A stretch of 64,000 nt of DNA from Gongronella butleri (GCA_025201375.1 JAIWZP010000002.1:434001-498000), one strand, 5' to 3'. Numbered from the stretch's first letter, positions 35,478-48,822 are shown. A program made the numbers and translations. The notes: a model not told the origin generated them from the sequence alone.

Positions 35478-35484
35478 TATAAAG
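35478..35484 (+). promoter_or_regulatory. TATA box within a short palindrome
   Basis: TATAAAG lies in an inverted repeat GGGCT-TATA-AAGCCC, about 170 nt upstream of the ATG at 35653. It probably drives the coiled-coil gene. Confidence 0.5.
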
Positions 35485-35652
35485 CCCCTATTGCAAGAAT
35501 CTCGCTTTTTTTTTTCCTCGCCTTCTTTTTCTCGTGCTCATCACTCTTTTTTTTTTACATCGTCTGTTGATACCCCCTCCCCTTCAATTCCTTGCTCTTT
35601 AGATACCTTGTATTATTTTTGAATTGTCCTCGCGCTTTTTTTTTTCTCTAGT

Positions 35653-37424
35653 ATGGCCACCACGCATCCCCCACCCAATCAAAAATTTTGGCCATTGAAA
35701 CGATTTACGCGCGGCAAGACGACGGGCCAGGCGTCGGGCTCGCTTTCGCGCAAGCCGTCCACAGGTACAATCACAAAAAAAAACACAGATCGACCGATGG
35801 CGTGTGATGAGATGGGTCCCATCTCACCTTTTTTTTTTTTTTGCCACCCCTCCTTTTTTCCAATCGATCTTTTTTTTGCTCCTAATTTTTCAGTGTCGAT
35901 GAAAAAGGATGCGATCCACTCGTAAGGAACACAAAACGCAAAAAAAAAAAAAAATATAACCCCCTCGGGAGGGGCTGGGACGAGGGGCGTGTTCATGCAG
36001 CTTTGCTATCGAGCCCACACTCTAACGCCTGGGTTTGGCCACTCTCTTTCTTTTAGCAGTGGAGGCGACGATGCCATTGGCAACATGGAGACAGGTACTC
36101 GTAAAAAAAAAAACCAGGAAAAAAACGGGTTTACTCATTTTTGGTTTTGCCTCTGTGCCCCCCCTTCGCGTCCAAAAAGAAAGTGTGCCGTTGCGTCGGC
36201 ACGCGTCGGCGACGAGTCTTCCGGGGCCAATTCCCGCGCAAGGCACTGTTTCTGCGGCACGTCTATCGCGCAAGCAGCAGCAACGGCTGTTTTGCGCGCG
36301 TCGGCGGTCGTCCGATGCGACGTTTGATGATCAGGTCATTTCGACGCCACCAGACGACGGGTCCGTGGACATGCTCGTGCACGACGAGTACGACGACGAC
36401 TTGACACTGTACTCGAACAGCTTCCACTCGATGGATGCGGCGTCGCATCTCATTCTTGATTATGCAAAGCAGCCTGTCGCGCCATCGGTGCCACCTTCCA
36501 TGCCGCCGACGCGTTACTACCGCACGCGCGTGTCGTCGCACCAGCCTCAGCCACACCAGCCGCACCAGGTGCCTTCCAATGCCATGCTCGACCATCATGG
36601 GCTCGGCTACTATTACATTTCGCCGCCCAATTCGGCCATGGATCTGCCCACCTACCTGAAAAAGCCCACGTCGCCCGCCGTGTCGCCCAAGATGCCCATG
36701 GCAACGCTGCATCCTCCACCCCACCATGCACCACCACGCCAAAAGCAGCAGACCCGTGCGCAAGACCCCGCAACCACGACTTCCATGCTCCCCAGACATC
36801 ATTTGACGGTCGAGTTGCTCAATCAAGAACTCGAGAGCGAGCGCGCCGTCGTGCATGCATTGCAGCGGCAAAAAGATGGTAAAAATCAGAGAAAACTAGA
36901 AAACTAGAGTTGTGCTTTTTTCGTCACATGATCCGCGTGACGCGCGCGACATAAAAGACGCGTCTCATTATTTTTCTTTTTTTCTTCTTTTTCTAAAAAG
37001 CGTACAACAAGGATATTTCGTACTTGTGTCAAAATGTCGACACGTTGACCAAGGAAAATCAAGAATGGAAGCGCAAGTGTCAGCTGATCCAGGTACCTGA
37101 GAGAGCGAAATAGGAGAACAACTTGGTCAAAATAAGGGGGTTGGGAAGGCGAACAAGGGGATTGAATCTCCGCCGCCAAGCTCAGACTTCAAACCTTAAT
37201 TTAATTTTTTTTTGGCTTGTGATTTCTGATTTTTCTTCGGTTTTGGCCGTTTAGGAGGACAAGATTCGGTGTCAAGATCAACTTTCGGCGACGATGGACA
37301 AGCTGAATGAGGCGATGGAGCAGCTAAGGCAGCTGGATCGCGCCAAGCAAGCGCTTGCCGAAGAGCTGCAGACCAAGTCGCTGCAATTGGATGCAGTCTT
37401 GCAGCAACAGCAACAGCAGCAACA

Positions 37425-37464
<40 letters not shown>

Positions 37465-38324
37465 CAAGCACCATCGCCGCCGCCATTGCCATTGGCATCT
37501 TTGCTGTCGCCCGTCGGAGACTCGGTCGACCCAACTCAGCTCAGGGTGCTGCAGTCCACCTTGGAGCAATTGCTCAGAATGGATTTGTTTGAAAACAAAA
37601 AGGCGAGTCTCAACAAGCCAAGGTACCGAATGGGCTAAAAAAGGGTTGTCCCTTGAAAAAAAAAAAAAGAGGGAGCGCGTGCATGGCAGCGCCTTCTCTT
37701 TTGGGAAAATAGGAGAAAAGGGTCGCCACTCACTGGTTTTTTTTTTTTTTTTGTTTTTGACGACGCCTTTCAGGGAGGACAAGGCCAAAGCGAGTCCGAC
37801 GGTGTCCAAGGCCATGTCCAAGGCGGGACAAAAGACATCGTCCACGTCGGCGGCACCGACCAATAGCACGACGTCTTCGCGCCGATCGCCCGTCAGCACC
37901 ACAAAGAGCAATTCGCTTCCCTTGAAGGATCTGGATGCCCAAATGCAAGCCTATCTGCGTGAAAAGGAATTGGTACGACCCTCCAATGGGGCTATGGGAA
38001 GCGCTCATTCATCAGAGAGAGAGGGAGCGTGCGGGGTATACGAGGAAAAATTAAGATTTAGCGTGTGGACACTTGTATTTCTCTACTTGCTCCCCTTCCC
38101 TCCTCCAGGTACGCTTTTTTTTTTCTCCAGCTCACCTTGTTTTTTTTTTTTTTTGATATACTTAGTTACAAGCCGAGTATAGCAAAATACCCCTGACGGG
38201 GTGCAGTCCTCTGTACCGACGGAAGCGAGAGGACCTGGAGGCTCGATTGGACGATGTGGACGCGCGGCTCCGCAAGGTTAGACTAAAGATTAGAAGACGA
38301 AATAGGCCCGTCGCACAAGCATGA
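35653..38324 (+). CDS. Coiled-coil protein with poly-Gln tract and enkurin-like tail
   Basis: Eight exons: 35653-35764, 35894-35921, 36057-36094, 36180-36878, 37001-37092, 37255-37622, 37774-37972, 38166-38324; 564 residues, in frame throughout. The N-terminal half is Pro/Ser/His-rich and probably disordered. Residues about 280-390 form heptad-like coiled coil (ELESERAVVHALQRQKD, later MEQLRQLDRAKQALAEELQ). A poly-Gln run is encoded at about 37405-37467. The tail LQAEYSKIPLTGC...LEARLDDVDARL resembles the C-terminal part of the enkurin domain, but this is weak. Function unknown; a scaffold or polarity protein is possible. The two very small exons (28 and 38 nt) are the least certain. The final exon is taken to run through to TGA at 38324 rather than splice at GTTAGA. 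Confidence 0.72.
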
Positions 38325-38634
38325 CATCATATAAAGTCAATGAAAATAAAAAGATGGACAGGGATCAGCCCAATTCCTCATCCCAATTGTTGAACCTTGT
38401 TTTCTTGGACAAAGGTGGATCGTGGTTGGACGCAGAAAAAGATAGAATTGACGGAGCGGAGCTCAGCCAGAATCCTGTCTTCCGCTCGCAAACCCCGAAC
38501 TGGCGCTTGCTTGCCGGATCACACAAGCAAAACATGAAAATAAGAAAAAAAAACAAGGTTAAGCACCGCCAATTTCCAGCTGTGAAAAAAGACCGACAGG
38601 GTCATCCTGTTGAAAGGGGTGAATCAAAATGGGG

Positions 38635-38640
38635 TATAAA
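38635..38640 (+). promoter_or_regulatory. TATA box of the P5-type ATPase gene
   Basis: TATAAA lies 100 nt upstream of the ATG at 38740, and a C/T-rich leader follows it. Confidence 0.55.
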
Positions 38641-38739
38641 GCAACCCACCAGCTCCGCAATTGCACATTTTACTTCTTTTTCTTCTTCTCTTCTTGACCC
38701 CTCTTTCTGGAACTTGGCTTTTTTTTTTTTTTTTACACC

Positions 38740-41700
38740 ATGACCCGTCTCTTGTTCCTGACTGGCATGGCTTCATGTCTAGCCTGGGTCCATGCGACAC
38801 CCAAGTTCAATACAGGTAAAAAAAAAAACAAAAAAAAGGGGGAAAAGCGCGCGTAAAAAAAAAAAGGTCATGGACGTGCTTATCAATGACCATACCTTGA
38901 TGTGCCTCGCTTTTTTTTTTTTGCTAGTCAATGGGTGGGATCTTAATGGCAACAAATGCCCCTTGCCTTCGTACAATGCATATCCATGCCCGACACTTTG
39001 TGTGCGCAACATTGCGAGCTGTCCTTTGTCGATCCGGCCATCGTGCCCTGCGGGGCAGACTTATTGTGTGGATGGTACCTGCCAGTCGTCGTGTAGCGCG
39101 TCATTGGTGTCTGCATGCGCGTGCGCATCCGAGACCAGCTTGCAAGGCAATGTGTATCCGTGTTTGACGCTGACGGTGACCATCAAGGACTTTGACGCGA
39201 TGAACAAGACTGAGCAAGGCCTGGCCACTTGCCAACAGACCGTGCAGGCCGGCAATGCCTCGATTCAGAGTGTCACCCCCTGGACGTCCAATCCTCCCGC
39301 TTCTGATCAAACCCCCATGTGGAACACCTGCCCTGTCGCCGTGCTGCCACCCATCCGCTTCACCGAGCCTGTGTACATGACCATCTACATCTTTTACGGC
39401 TCGTGCATCGTCAATCTGATTCTGTGGGCGCTTTACAAGCAATTCCGCGAACGCGTAAGTATTGCCACCCAAAAAAAAAAAAGCGTGAGAAGCGAGCGCC
39501 CATCGATCTCGCGATTTTTATGAAAAAAAGAGGAGGCGAAAAAGGAGAAAAGAGCCATGGGCCAAGGGGGGAGGGGCAAGCCAGAGACAAATCCGGCCAG
39601 TGTCTGCCGGAAAGGCAAGCGGGGCGGGGGAAAACGGCGGGTTGTCTCCACATGTAGGGGACGCAAAGGGGAGGTGGGGTTCTCCAAAGGGGGAAGGGGG
39701 ACGACGAGGAGACGAGGGGGGGAAAAAAGGAGACGGGGGCGCAAAACCGAAAAACAAACGACACACCAATGACTTGATCTCACCCCTTCCTGCACGCGAC
39801 GGCATGGCTCATATTTGGCACATTTGAAAATAGTCTATCAAGGATGAAGTTGGCCAGAAAAGGCAGGCATTTGACGATGCACCTTTGGAAAAGAACGAAA
39901 AGGTAAGGAAAAAAAATGCACGAATCCAGGCCGCCAATGCCCCCCCTTTTTTTTTGAATGGCGCCAGGTGTCGTCAAAGGAACAGGATGAAGGCATGGAT
40001 GACGACCAGGACATGAACATCAAGGCATATCGTCGTGATTTCGTGGGTTACCTGGCTTTGAGCATCTTTTTGCTGCAGACGCTCGGTCATGTGGGTCTGA
40101 TGATCATGCTGACCAAGGATTATTATGATAATTACGCGCTGTTCAACGGTGACGCGCTCATTGCGTCCTCCACGTTCATTGGCATGTGGTATCTGCTTTT
40201 TGGCTGGTTTGCATCCATTACATTGTTCCGCTCGCGCATCTCCAACTTTTTCCGCCTGCGCTGCCTCTACAAGGATGGCCAATACGTCCAAGTCGAGGCC
40301 AAGCAAGAAGGTGCGGGAAAGCAATGGAATAGTAAGGAGAAAACTGATTTTTTTTGTTTTTTTGTTTGGCAGCCATGGTCTTTATGGAGGCTCGGGCCGA
40401 CGTGGTCATGCGCTTTGCCCAATTCGTTGAGCAGCGACTCAAGGCGTTGATTGGCTCAGACCTTGCTGTGACAACGACAAAGTTGGTGCGCACAAAGGAG
40501 GGCACGTCGTACTTTGTGTACCAATGCACGCGCTTCATTTACCATGAAGAATCCGGCTACTTTTTGACGCACAGCATCGACCTTGGCAGCCGCCATTCGG
40601 ATCTGGCCAAGTTGACCAGTGGGTTGACCACGGACGAGGCACAGGCGCGCCAAGTGCTCGTTGGACCCAATTTCATCTCGGTGTACGTGCCCAACGTCTT
40701 TATGGCCTTTGTGCGCGAGTTCACCTCGTTTTTCTACACGTACCAATTCACGGTCCTCTGGCTCTTTTATTACTTTGCCTATTGTAAGTCGAAAAAAAAG
40801 AGAGAGAAAAAAATGAGAAAAATTAAAGGGGAGGAAAACAACACAAAAACAAAGACGCGACGCGGTCCCCGCCCCGCCCCCAATGATGGCATTGCCCTTC
40901 TGACTCCTCTCACTCTTTTTTTAGGGCAAGTTGGTATTGCTGACACGGCGGTGATTTTGATTTCTGCCATGATCAAGGTGGTTGTGCGCCTGCGATCGGA
41001 AAAGCGCATCAAAAAGATGGCCGAGAGCACGGACACTGTGATGATTTTGCGCGACGGGCAGTGGAAGGAGATGTCGACGGACCACTTGTTGCCTGGTGAT
41101 GTGATCCAGCTCGTGCAGGGCAAGGTGACGCCGTGCGACGGCGTGATTTTGGCCGGCAATGTGGTGGTGGACGAGAGCTCCTTGACGGGCGAGCCGCTGC
41201 CCATCCGCAAGTTCCCATTGCGTCGCGAGGACGACACGGTGTACGATCGTACGGGCGGCACTGGCAAGATTTCGACAATTTTCGCAGGCACGACTGTTGC
41301 GCAGGTGCAGCCGGCGCCCCATGAAGAACACGTCCTTGCGCTCGTCACACACACCGGCACCGCAACCGACAAGGGCCGCCTCATCAAAAAAATCCTGTTC
41401 CCAACGCACGTTTCCTTCATTTTCGACGAACAGCTCAAAATCGTAATTCTCATCCTGCTTGCGTGCGCGCTCATTGTGCTTGGTCTGGCCATCTGGCTGT
41501 ATGCTACCGGCACCAGTAAGATGGACACCTCGTAATGATGCCATTGGACCCAGTATTCACACTTTTTTTTTCATCATTAGGTGCCTGGTTCTATGCTATG
41601 TTTGCCATTTGTCAATTGATTTCGCCTCTTTTGCCCGCTGCTCTTGTCGTGGGTCAATCAGTCGCTGCAGGCCGCCTTCGCAACAAGCAAATCTACTGTG

Positions 41701-43110
41701 TGGATCTGCCGCGTATTCTCATGGCTGGCAAGGGTAAGCCTGAAAAAATGAAGAAAATGAGAAAATGGACAAACTGACTCACTTTTTTTTTTTTTTTAGT
41801 TCAAATATTCTGCTTTGACAAGACGGGCACACTGACCAAGGAAGGTCTCGAGTTTTATGGCGCGCAGGGTGCCAAGGATGCGCAATTCGACATGATGCAA
41901 GAAAAAGTGGGCGATTTGCCTGATTTGATGCAGATGGCCATGGCGTCGTGCCACTCTGTGACGCAGCTGCACGGCCAATGGATTGGCAACCCGGTGGATA
42001 TTGAGATGTTCAAGGCGTCGCAATGGCAATTGGAGGCTTCGGATGATTATGTGGACACGCTGCAGGCGCCCAGTGGTTCGTCATTGCAGACGGTGCATGT
42101 GCTCAAGCGATTTGAATTTGTGCACGCGCGCATGTCCATGTCGGTGGCGGTGCTGGACACGGCCACCAACAAAGTGCACGTGTTTGTCAAGGGTGCGTAC
42201 GAAAAGATCAAGGAATTGTCGTCGAAAACATCGATTCCTGCCAATTACGACACGGTGACCGCGGACATGGCGCGTCATGGTTGTTACGTGCTTGCGGTTG
42301 CGCACCGCGAGATCGATCTGGGCGCGATTGACGGCGGCAAGGACGCGTTTATGCAATGGGACCGCGAGCAATTGGAGCAAGACGTGGATTTGCTCGGTTT
42401 GCTCCTGTTCAAGAACCAGCTAAAGGCCGATACGACGGAAAACATCAGCAAGCTCAAGCAAGGCGCGACACGCACAGTGATGATCACGGGTGACACGGCA
42501 TTGACGGGTGTGTACATTGCACGCCAATGTGGGATGACGCAACAGCCCAATGGCAAGGTGTTGCTTGGCGATCTGGTCACCAATTCCGATGAAAAGAAGA
42601 ACGGCGGCGCCATTGGCCCACGCGTGGTGTGGACCGACGTGGATGAGCCCGAGACGTTTGACGACGTGGATGTGGACCAATATTTGAAGAACAAGGCACA
42701 TACCCCCGTGGAATTGGCCGTCACTGGCAAGGCATTCGATTGGCTCGTGGATCACGACCTGATGCGCCAGTATCTGCTCGACACACGCGTCTTTGCTCGC
42801 ATGACGCCCCATGGCAAGGTCCAATGTATCAAATTACACATGGAGCGCGGCATCACCGCCATGACCGGCGACGGCGGCAACGACTGCGGCGCTCTGCGTG
42901 CCGCTCACGTCGGCATTGCCATGTCCGACGCCGAGGCTTCCATCGTCTCCCCCTTTAGCACAAGCGTCCGCTCCGTCAAGTCGTGCGTCGAATTGCTCCG
43001 TCAAGGCCGCGCCGCCCTCGCCACCTCCATCACCGGCTACAAGTACCTGATTCGTAAGTTGCTGACCATTCTCAAAAAAGGAGCAATTCTGCCTTTATTC
43101 CCCCCCCCTA

Positions 43111-43146
<36 letters not shown>

Positions 43147-43979
43147 GGTGCTCCAAATAAGCTGACGCATTTCTTATTTTTTTTTTATTCCTTCCACGGT
43201 TAGTGTACGGCCAGGTGATGATGATGCTCAAGATTTTTACATTTTACTTTTCGATTTCCATGTCGCAAAATATTTGGATTGCCGTCGACGTGTTTATCAC
43301 GGTGCTGCTGACAATTGCCGTGTCGCAATCGCAGGCGGCCGACGAGCTGACGCCGCACAGGCCCACGGCCAAGATTCTCGGCCCGCAGATTCTTGCGAGT
43401 GCCATGGGCGTGGTCTTGATCAATTGGCTCTTTTTGATTGGTGGCTACATCATGCTGTTCCAGCAACCCTGGTTCCGGTGCAACGAGTTTGACTCGGCCG
43501 CCGTCGACATTTCAAAGTGGTGGCTGCTGTCGGACAACTACGAGGGCGCCCTGCTATCGCTCATGTGCGTCTTCCAATTCATCAACAATGCCGCGCTGCA
43601 AAACTGGGGCTACCACTTCCGCAAGTCGTTCTATCGCAACTATTCACTCATGTTCCTGCTGGCCCTGTATTTCGCCTGCGCGTCGTACTGGTGCCTTGCA
43701 GAGCCAAATCGCTTTGGCTGCCTGTTCCGCTACAATTGCGGCACCGCCGACGTCCTGGCGCAGCAATTGCACTACCCGATGCCCGACTATTACATCGAGC
43801 CTTACAACACCCCGCTCGGCCACAATGTGTTCCCTCAGGCCTTCCGATGGAAACTGTGGGGCCTGATCCTCGGCAACATTGCGACAACCCACGTCTGGGA
43901 ACGCTTCGTCGTCCTTGGCCCCGTCCACGCCTATCTGGCCAAACGATATCCTGTGCGCCGCACGAAAATGATCTTTTAA
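38740..43979 (+). CDS. P5-type (P5B-like) transport ATPase with Cys-rich N-terminal domain
   Basis: Nine exons: 38740-38815, 38928-39454, 39834-39902, 39968-40310, 40373-40783, 40925-41515, 41581-41733, 41800-43053, 43204-43979; 1,399 residues. A signal peptide (residues 1-20) precedes a region of about 170 residues rich in Cys, then a membrane segment. The P-type core follows: actuator motif SSLTGEPLP, phosphorylation site CFDKTGTLT (Asp730), nucleotide site FVKGAYEK, ITGDTALTG and hinge MTGDGGNDCGALRAAHVG. The DCGALRAAH and EASIVSPF block is typical of P5 ATPases, and FCFDKTGTL suggests P5B (ATP13A2/YPK9; polyamine transport in endolysosomal membranes). The substrate motif that is PPALP in P5B reads SPLLP here. 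AATAAA is at 44030. Substrate is not known. Confidence 0.92.
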
Positions 43980-45451
43980 AAAAAGCCCATTGTTGTATTT
44001 TTCTTCCTTTTTTATGTGTCAACGTGTTTAATAAAGCCCAAAAGTGGCGTCATTCTGTTTATTTTGCTTTGTAAAAGAGAAAAGAGCAGTAATGACGAAA
44101 ACTGCTTTAAGAGAAGTGGCGGTTTAGTGTGGTGATTGTGTACGATCTGGAGAATTGACGCGTTGAAACCCACTTTCAAAAAAACGCGGTTTCGACGCGT
44201 CGCCAATCTCGTGCAAAGCGCGTTTTCTTGCGATCAACGATAGCCACGTGTTTGTACAATTCATGTGCGCGAGATATATTTCTGCAGGCCGTTAAAAGTT
44301 CATGTCGATCCGTGGGATCGAATTGAAAATGTGGGGTTTTTGGTGCGCTTTTGTCGGTTTTCTCGCCAACCTGCATGACAATGCTTGCAGCGCCATTGTC
44401 ATCTTTGTTGTGGGCACTGCATTCTTGCCTCTCTTCAACTACAGCAACGATTTTTGCTTTTGGAACACTGACCAAGGTATCGTTACCCATCATTTATGCC
44501 CATTTGGCCATTTTTAGTAATGCTTGCCACCTTCAGACAGTAGCAATGGGCGCAAGGGTGGGCTCAATCGAACGGTCTGTCACGGCCTTGATGGCACAGC
44601 GCGAGTATTAGCCAATAGGCTTTTGGGACGACCGCCAAAAAGCCGAAATTGAAGCTTTGTCACCTTTATTTGTTCATTTTACTCGCGATGGTGCTTTAGA
44701 ATAAAACCGATGCCAATCGAGAGCCACGAAGTTCGATGATCATCTGTCTATCCCGAGCAACTTTGGGAACCATTGTTGCTTCGCGAAGAATTCGCATGTT
44801 TCTAATGTTAAAAAAGAGGCTTTGGCGTTGTCCAGTCTCTTTTTTGTTGATTTTGAGCTTGTTCAAAGGATTCCACTCCATACGTGCAGTCTGAATGAGG
44901 GTGTGGCAAAAAAAAAAAGGGGCCACCAAGCGCGGCGGCCTTTAAATTTGTGCCACAAGTGGGCTATAAAAAGCGGGGAAAGGGGGGGCTCCACCATTTT
45001 GGCCACACATTGTGGCAACCAGTAAACGCGCATGATCATGCACTGGATTAAAGGAAAAGACGACATTGCGCGAGGTGACACGGAAACAAGAGGGGATCAG
45101 AAAATCCATTGGGCGGAAAAAAGGGGGCGCAAGCAAAACGACCAGCGGATGGCCCCTCCCCTCACACGACCAAGCCCATGGGGCACGATTGGAAGGAGGC
45201 TCAGCGTTGCACAATGGTGCTACCATTTGATTTGCCTAAAACAAAGAAAGGCAGGGGGACACGCCAGCAATTCGTGCAAATCGAGAAACGTTTTGGGCTG
45301 GAGCCAGCTTTTTTTGCACGAAATCCAAGTATTAGATGCGCGGGCTTGTCGGCGCCATCGTTTCTTCGTGCCTTTTTTTCGCTCTTTTTTCTTCCCCACT
45401 CTCCCCCTTTTCCTCTTTTTTTTTTTTCCTCGTTTTTTTTATTATTATTAT
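43980..45451. other. Intergenic region before the SKT5-like gene
   Basis: 3' region of the ATPase gene (AATAAA at 44030), the minor minus-strand ORF listed separately, a TATAAAAA at 44965-44972 and pyrimidine tracts up to the ATG at 45452. The TATA is about 480 nt from the ATG, so an intron in the 5' leader or another start site is possible. Confidence 0.4.
44176..44493 (-). CDS. Unidentified small ORF, 105 residues
   Basis: ATG at 44493, stop at 44176. It has mixed, non-repetitive composition and an ending with Arg/His-rich ISRAHELYKHVAIVDRKKTR. No family recognised, no clear promoter. Another minus-strand ORF (44698-44929) lies upstream. It may be a chance ORF in intergenic DNA. Confidence 0.2.
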   Translation of the reverse strand: MMGNDTLVSVPKAKIVAVVEERQECSAHNKDDNGAASIVMQVGEKTDKSAPKTPHFQFDPTDRHELLTACRNISRAHELYKHVAIVDRKKTRFARDWRRVETAFF

Positions 45452-48400
45452 ATGTGGCAGCGTCCCACGTCGCCAACGACTCCGCGAGCGCCAACGGTCA
45501 TTGCGACCGAGCGGCCCGTAGCCAACAACGGCGATCCTATTCACTTGCCGGACGGCACCATTATTTTCAATACCGAGCGACCGTCTGCGCGGCGCGACGG
45601 GTCCATTCGCATCCAGACGGAATCGCCCACGCCGCCGCGCCGCCCATCGTCGGAATCGCTCAATTCCACAGCATCATCTGCGTCCAACAGCAGCAGAGAC
45701 GACCGCCGCATCAGTGTAATGGACCGCGACATAGTCAGTGGTCGCATCGGGTTCAAACTCATCAATCCGGACCCTGATATTGAAGAAAGCAGTGACGAAG
45801 GCGACGACGAACATGACGATGACAAGAACGACGAAAAAGAGGATCCTGGCAAGCTTGCCCCGTCGCCTGTGCCGCCATCGCCATTGCCTGCATCTCCATC
45901 GCCAATTCTGCCGTTTGCTTCTGGGCAAAGCGACACTGAGGCGACGCCATCTGCATCGGATGATGCCGCCAGCGTGCAAATGACCACGTCCACGACCGCG
46001 CCAAGAGATTCATTGTCGACGCCAGTCCCAGCGGCCATGGCCATGCCGTCACCGGCATCATCGCCTATCCCAAACGCTGTTTCGGCCATTATGGCGACTC
46101 ATCGTGTGGACGTTGAGCGCAAAATGTCGAAGATCTTGGTTTCATCATCATCCATCCGTCGGGGAACCAGCCAGAGTGACGATGGTCAAACCGAAATGGG
46201 CGAAATGGGAGAAAATGGCGAAAGGGCCATGTCGGCGTCGTCGGATCCATTGGATGTCACGATCCAGTCATTTGATCGGTACGCCAGTGTCATTGAGCCT
46301 ATGCCGCGCACCACCATGGCCACCACCACAGACACAAACATGCCAATCGTTTCAATGCCGTCACCGGGTTCCTTTGGCCCTCAATTCCCAAGCATCCAGC
46401 TCATTTCTACAACGGCAATCCAGGCTGCCGATGAGGAGGCCTGCCTGGACAGGGCAAGGCACGCGGCGCAACAGCATATTGATGACGACGACATGCCCAA
46501 TCCGCACGACAACAATCATCATCATCCGAGCAACGTGCCAATAACCACGTCAACGTCGACGGCACAACAAGCACCCGCCAAACCGCCGACGCCGCCGCCA
46601 AAGGATGACGACGACAAGGACGCGTACAAAAAAAGGATGTTGACAACTCCTACACGCACGTTGAAATCCATCCGCCGCACAAGCGCCCCCATGCACTGGC
46701 TGCCTGAATTGAACCTGCGCCACTCGCTTTTCCCTGATTTTACCAATTTTGGCACAGTGCAACAGCAGGCCGAATCACAACCACAACCACAAACCACCGC
46801 GTCAACGTCCTTAATGTCCGCTGCATCACCAACACCAGCAGCGACAGACAACATCCAATTTCCAGAGCCGGGCGACTCGTATCGGCCGATCATCAAGGTC
46901 AATCGCTATGGCCTCACGTCCCCACAGCCTGTTCTCACCGAATCGCCAGCCGCTTCCGTGTCGGCGTCCACATTGCCCACCACGACATCGCTCCTGGAGC
47001 AGCAGCAGCAGCAACAGCAAAATGACGAAAATCATGCAAATCTCGGCGAATTGGACGCGACGCACACGGGCACGACCACGCCGCAGCATCGGCACAGCAG
47101 CTCATCGTTTGCGCAGTCGTACACGACAAGCCAAGGTGCACGCAACAGCCTGGACAGGCCACTGTCGACACTGTCGCAGCTTGTGGGCAATTTAAACGAT
47201 GTGAGCAACACGACTGCGCAAACATCGAAATTCAACATTGCGTCGTACACGCTGACGAACAACCCGGCCGCCCTTAAACAGTACAGCGAGATGGCACGCA
47301 AGACAAACGACCCGCTCGTCCAGCTGTCGTTTGCCAAATACTTGCTCGAGGTGGCCGCATTTTTCCATCCGACCGTCGGCCACACGGAAAACGTCGAGGA
47401 AGAGACACGCGACAAGAAGCAATCGCTCGAAAAGGAGGCCGTGCGCTGGATCCAGCGTTTGTCCGAGTTGGGGATTCCCGAGGCTGCGCTCATGGAAGCC
47501 ACATGGATCGAGGATCAGACACACGGCTACAAGGGCAAAAACGACAAGAAATGCGACCGCCTGTACCGCCTTGCCGTCGGCGCCAACTTGCCCGAGGCCT
47601 GTTTCCGCCTCGCCGCACGCCTCGAAAAGGCAAATCCCATCTCATCTGAAGCGCTTTTCCTCAACCAGCGCGCCGCAGAACTCAATTATCCGCCGGCCAT
47701 CTACGTGCGTCTTTCAAAAACACATAGCTTCTTTTATTACGCGCTTGCTGATTCCCCCCTCTCTTTTGATTCTCTATTAGAAAATGGCCAAGGTGTATTT
47801 GCACGGCGAATTAGGCCAGGCACAAAATGTGCGTTATGGTATGGAAATCCTCATGAGCGCCGTCCACGCCGCCACAAAGACATGCAACGAGCCGCCGTAC
47901 GTGCTGGCCTTGATCCTCACCAACAAGTATTCCAAGCTCGCCGTGCCCACGTACGACTGCACAAAAAAAAAAAAAAAAGAGAACGAAACGATTCAAGCCT
48001 CACCGTTTTTTTTATGATTGATCATAGTGAGCTTGCCAGCTGCTACGGGACGCTTGCCGACGTGATCACGTACATGGAAATGTCGGCGAATCTCGGCAAC
48101 GTGGGTGCCAAGAATCGTGCGGGCCACATTTATGAACACGGATCGTACGATGTGCCCATGAATTTTGAAAAAGCGTTCCTCTATTACAAGGAGGCTGCCG
48201 AGCAGGGCCACAAGCAGTCCATGCTGGCTCTCAGCCGGCTGTACAACGGTGGCTGCCACGGACCCAACGACCACGACGAACAGCATAGATTAGACAATGA
48301 TACCTCGGGCTGGCTCGCGTCGCATGATCGCGACACCGAAAAGGCCTTTTACTGGTGCCAGCGCGCTGCGCGTGGCAGGCTGCCAGACGCCTTGTTCGTT

Positions 48401-48730
48401 CTTGGGTAACAAAAAAAAAAAAAAAAAAAGAGAGAGAGAGAGAGAGACAACGATGTGCATACGTCCCCCTGACACTTTTGTTCATTTTTGCAAAGATGGT
48501 ACTATGAGATTGGCCTTGGGGTACCTCGCAGCTACGAGTACTCGGTAGACTGCTACGAGCAAGCGGCGCAGCTGGGCCAGTTGGATGCACAGCAGCGCAT
48601 GTCCATGGCCAACTCGCTCACACGGCAACAGCACCGTGAAAGCACAAACTCCTCGCGGTTTAGCCGCGACATGAACATGATGACAATCAAAAACAAGCTC
48701 TTTGCTTTTTCACTCAGTCGAAATTCGTAA
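45452..48730 (+). CDS. Sel1-repeat protein, SKT5/Chs4-like (chitin synthase activator family)
   Basis: Four exons: 45452-47704, 47781-47950, 48028-48405, 48496-48730; 1,011 residues. The first 600 residues are Ser/Thr/Pro-rich and disordered. The C-terminal third holds Sel1-like helical repeats: AVRWIQRLSELGIPEAALM, ADVITYMEMSANLGNVGAK, EKAFLYYKEAAEQGHKQSM, EKAFYWCQRAARGRLPDAL, and SVDCYEQAAQLGQLDAQQR. This layout matches fungal SKT5/Chs4 proteins that recruit and activate chitin synthase at growth sites. No C-terminal CAAX box is present (ends FSLSRNS), unlike yeast Skt5, so membrane attachment may differ. The ATG at 45452 was chosen because upstream in-frame sequence is pyrimidine leader. 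Confidence 0.87.
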
Positions 48731-48822
48731 ATACGGAACGAGTCTACCTTGTAAAATTAAATAATTCATTAAAACCCACTGTTTACCCTTATTTTGCACC
48801 CGTTTCCCTCAAGACATCTTAC

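Noticed and set aside
39433..39805. Overlapping minus-strand ORFs of 95-120 residues
   Set aside because: They fall in an intron of the P5 ATPase gene and consist of Pro/Phe/Ser low-complexity from purine-rich DNA.
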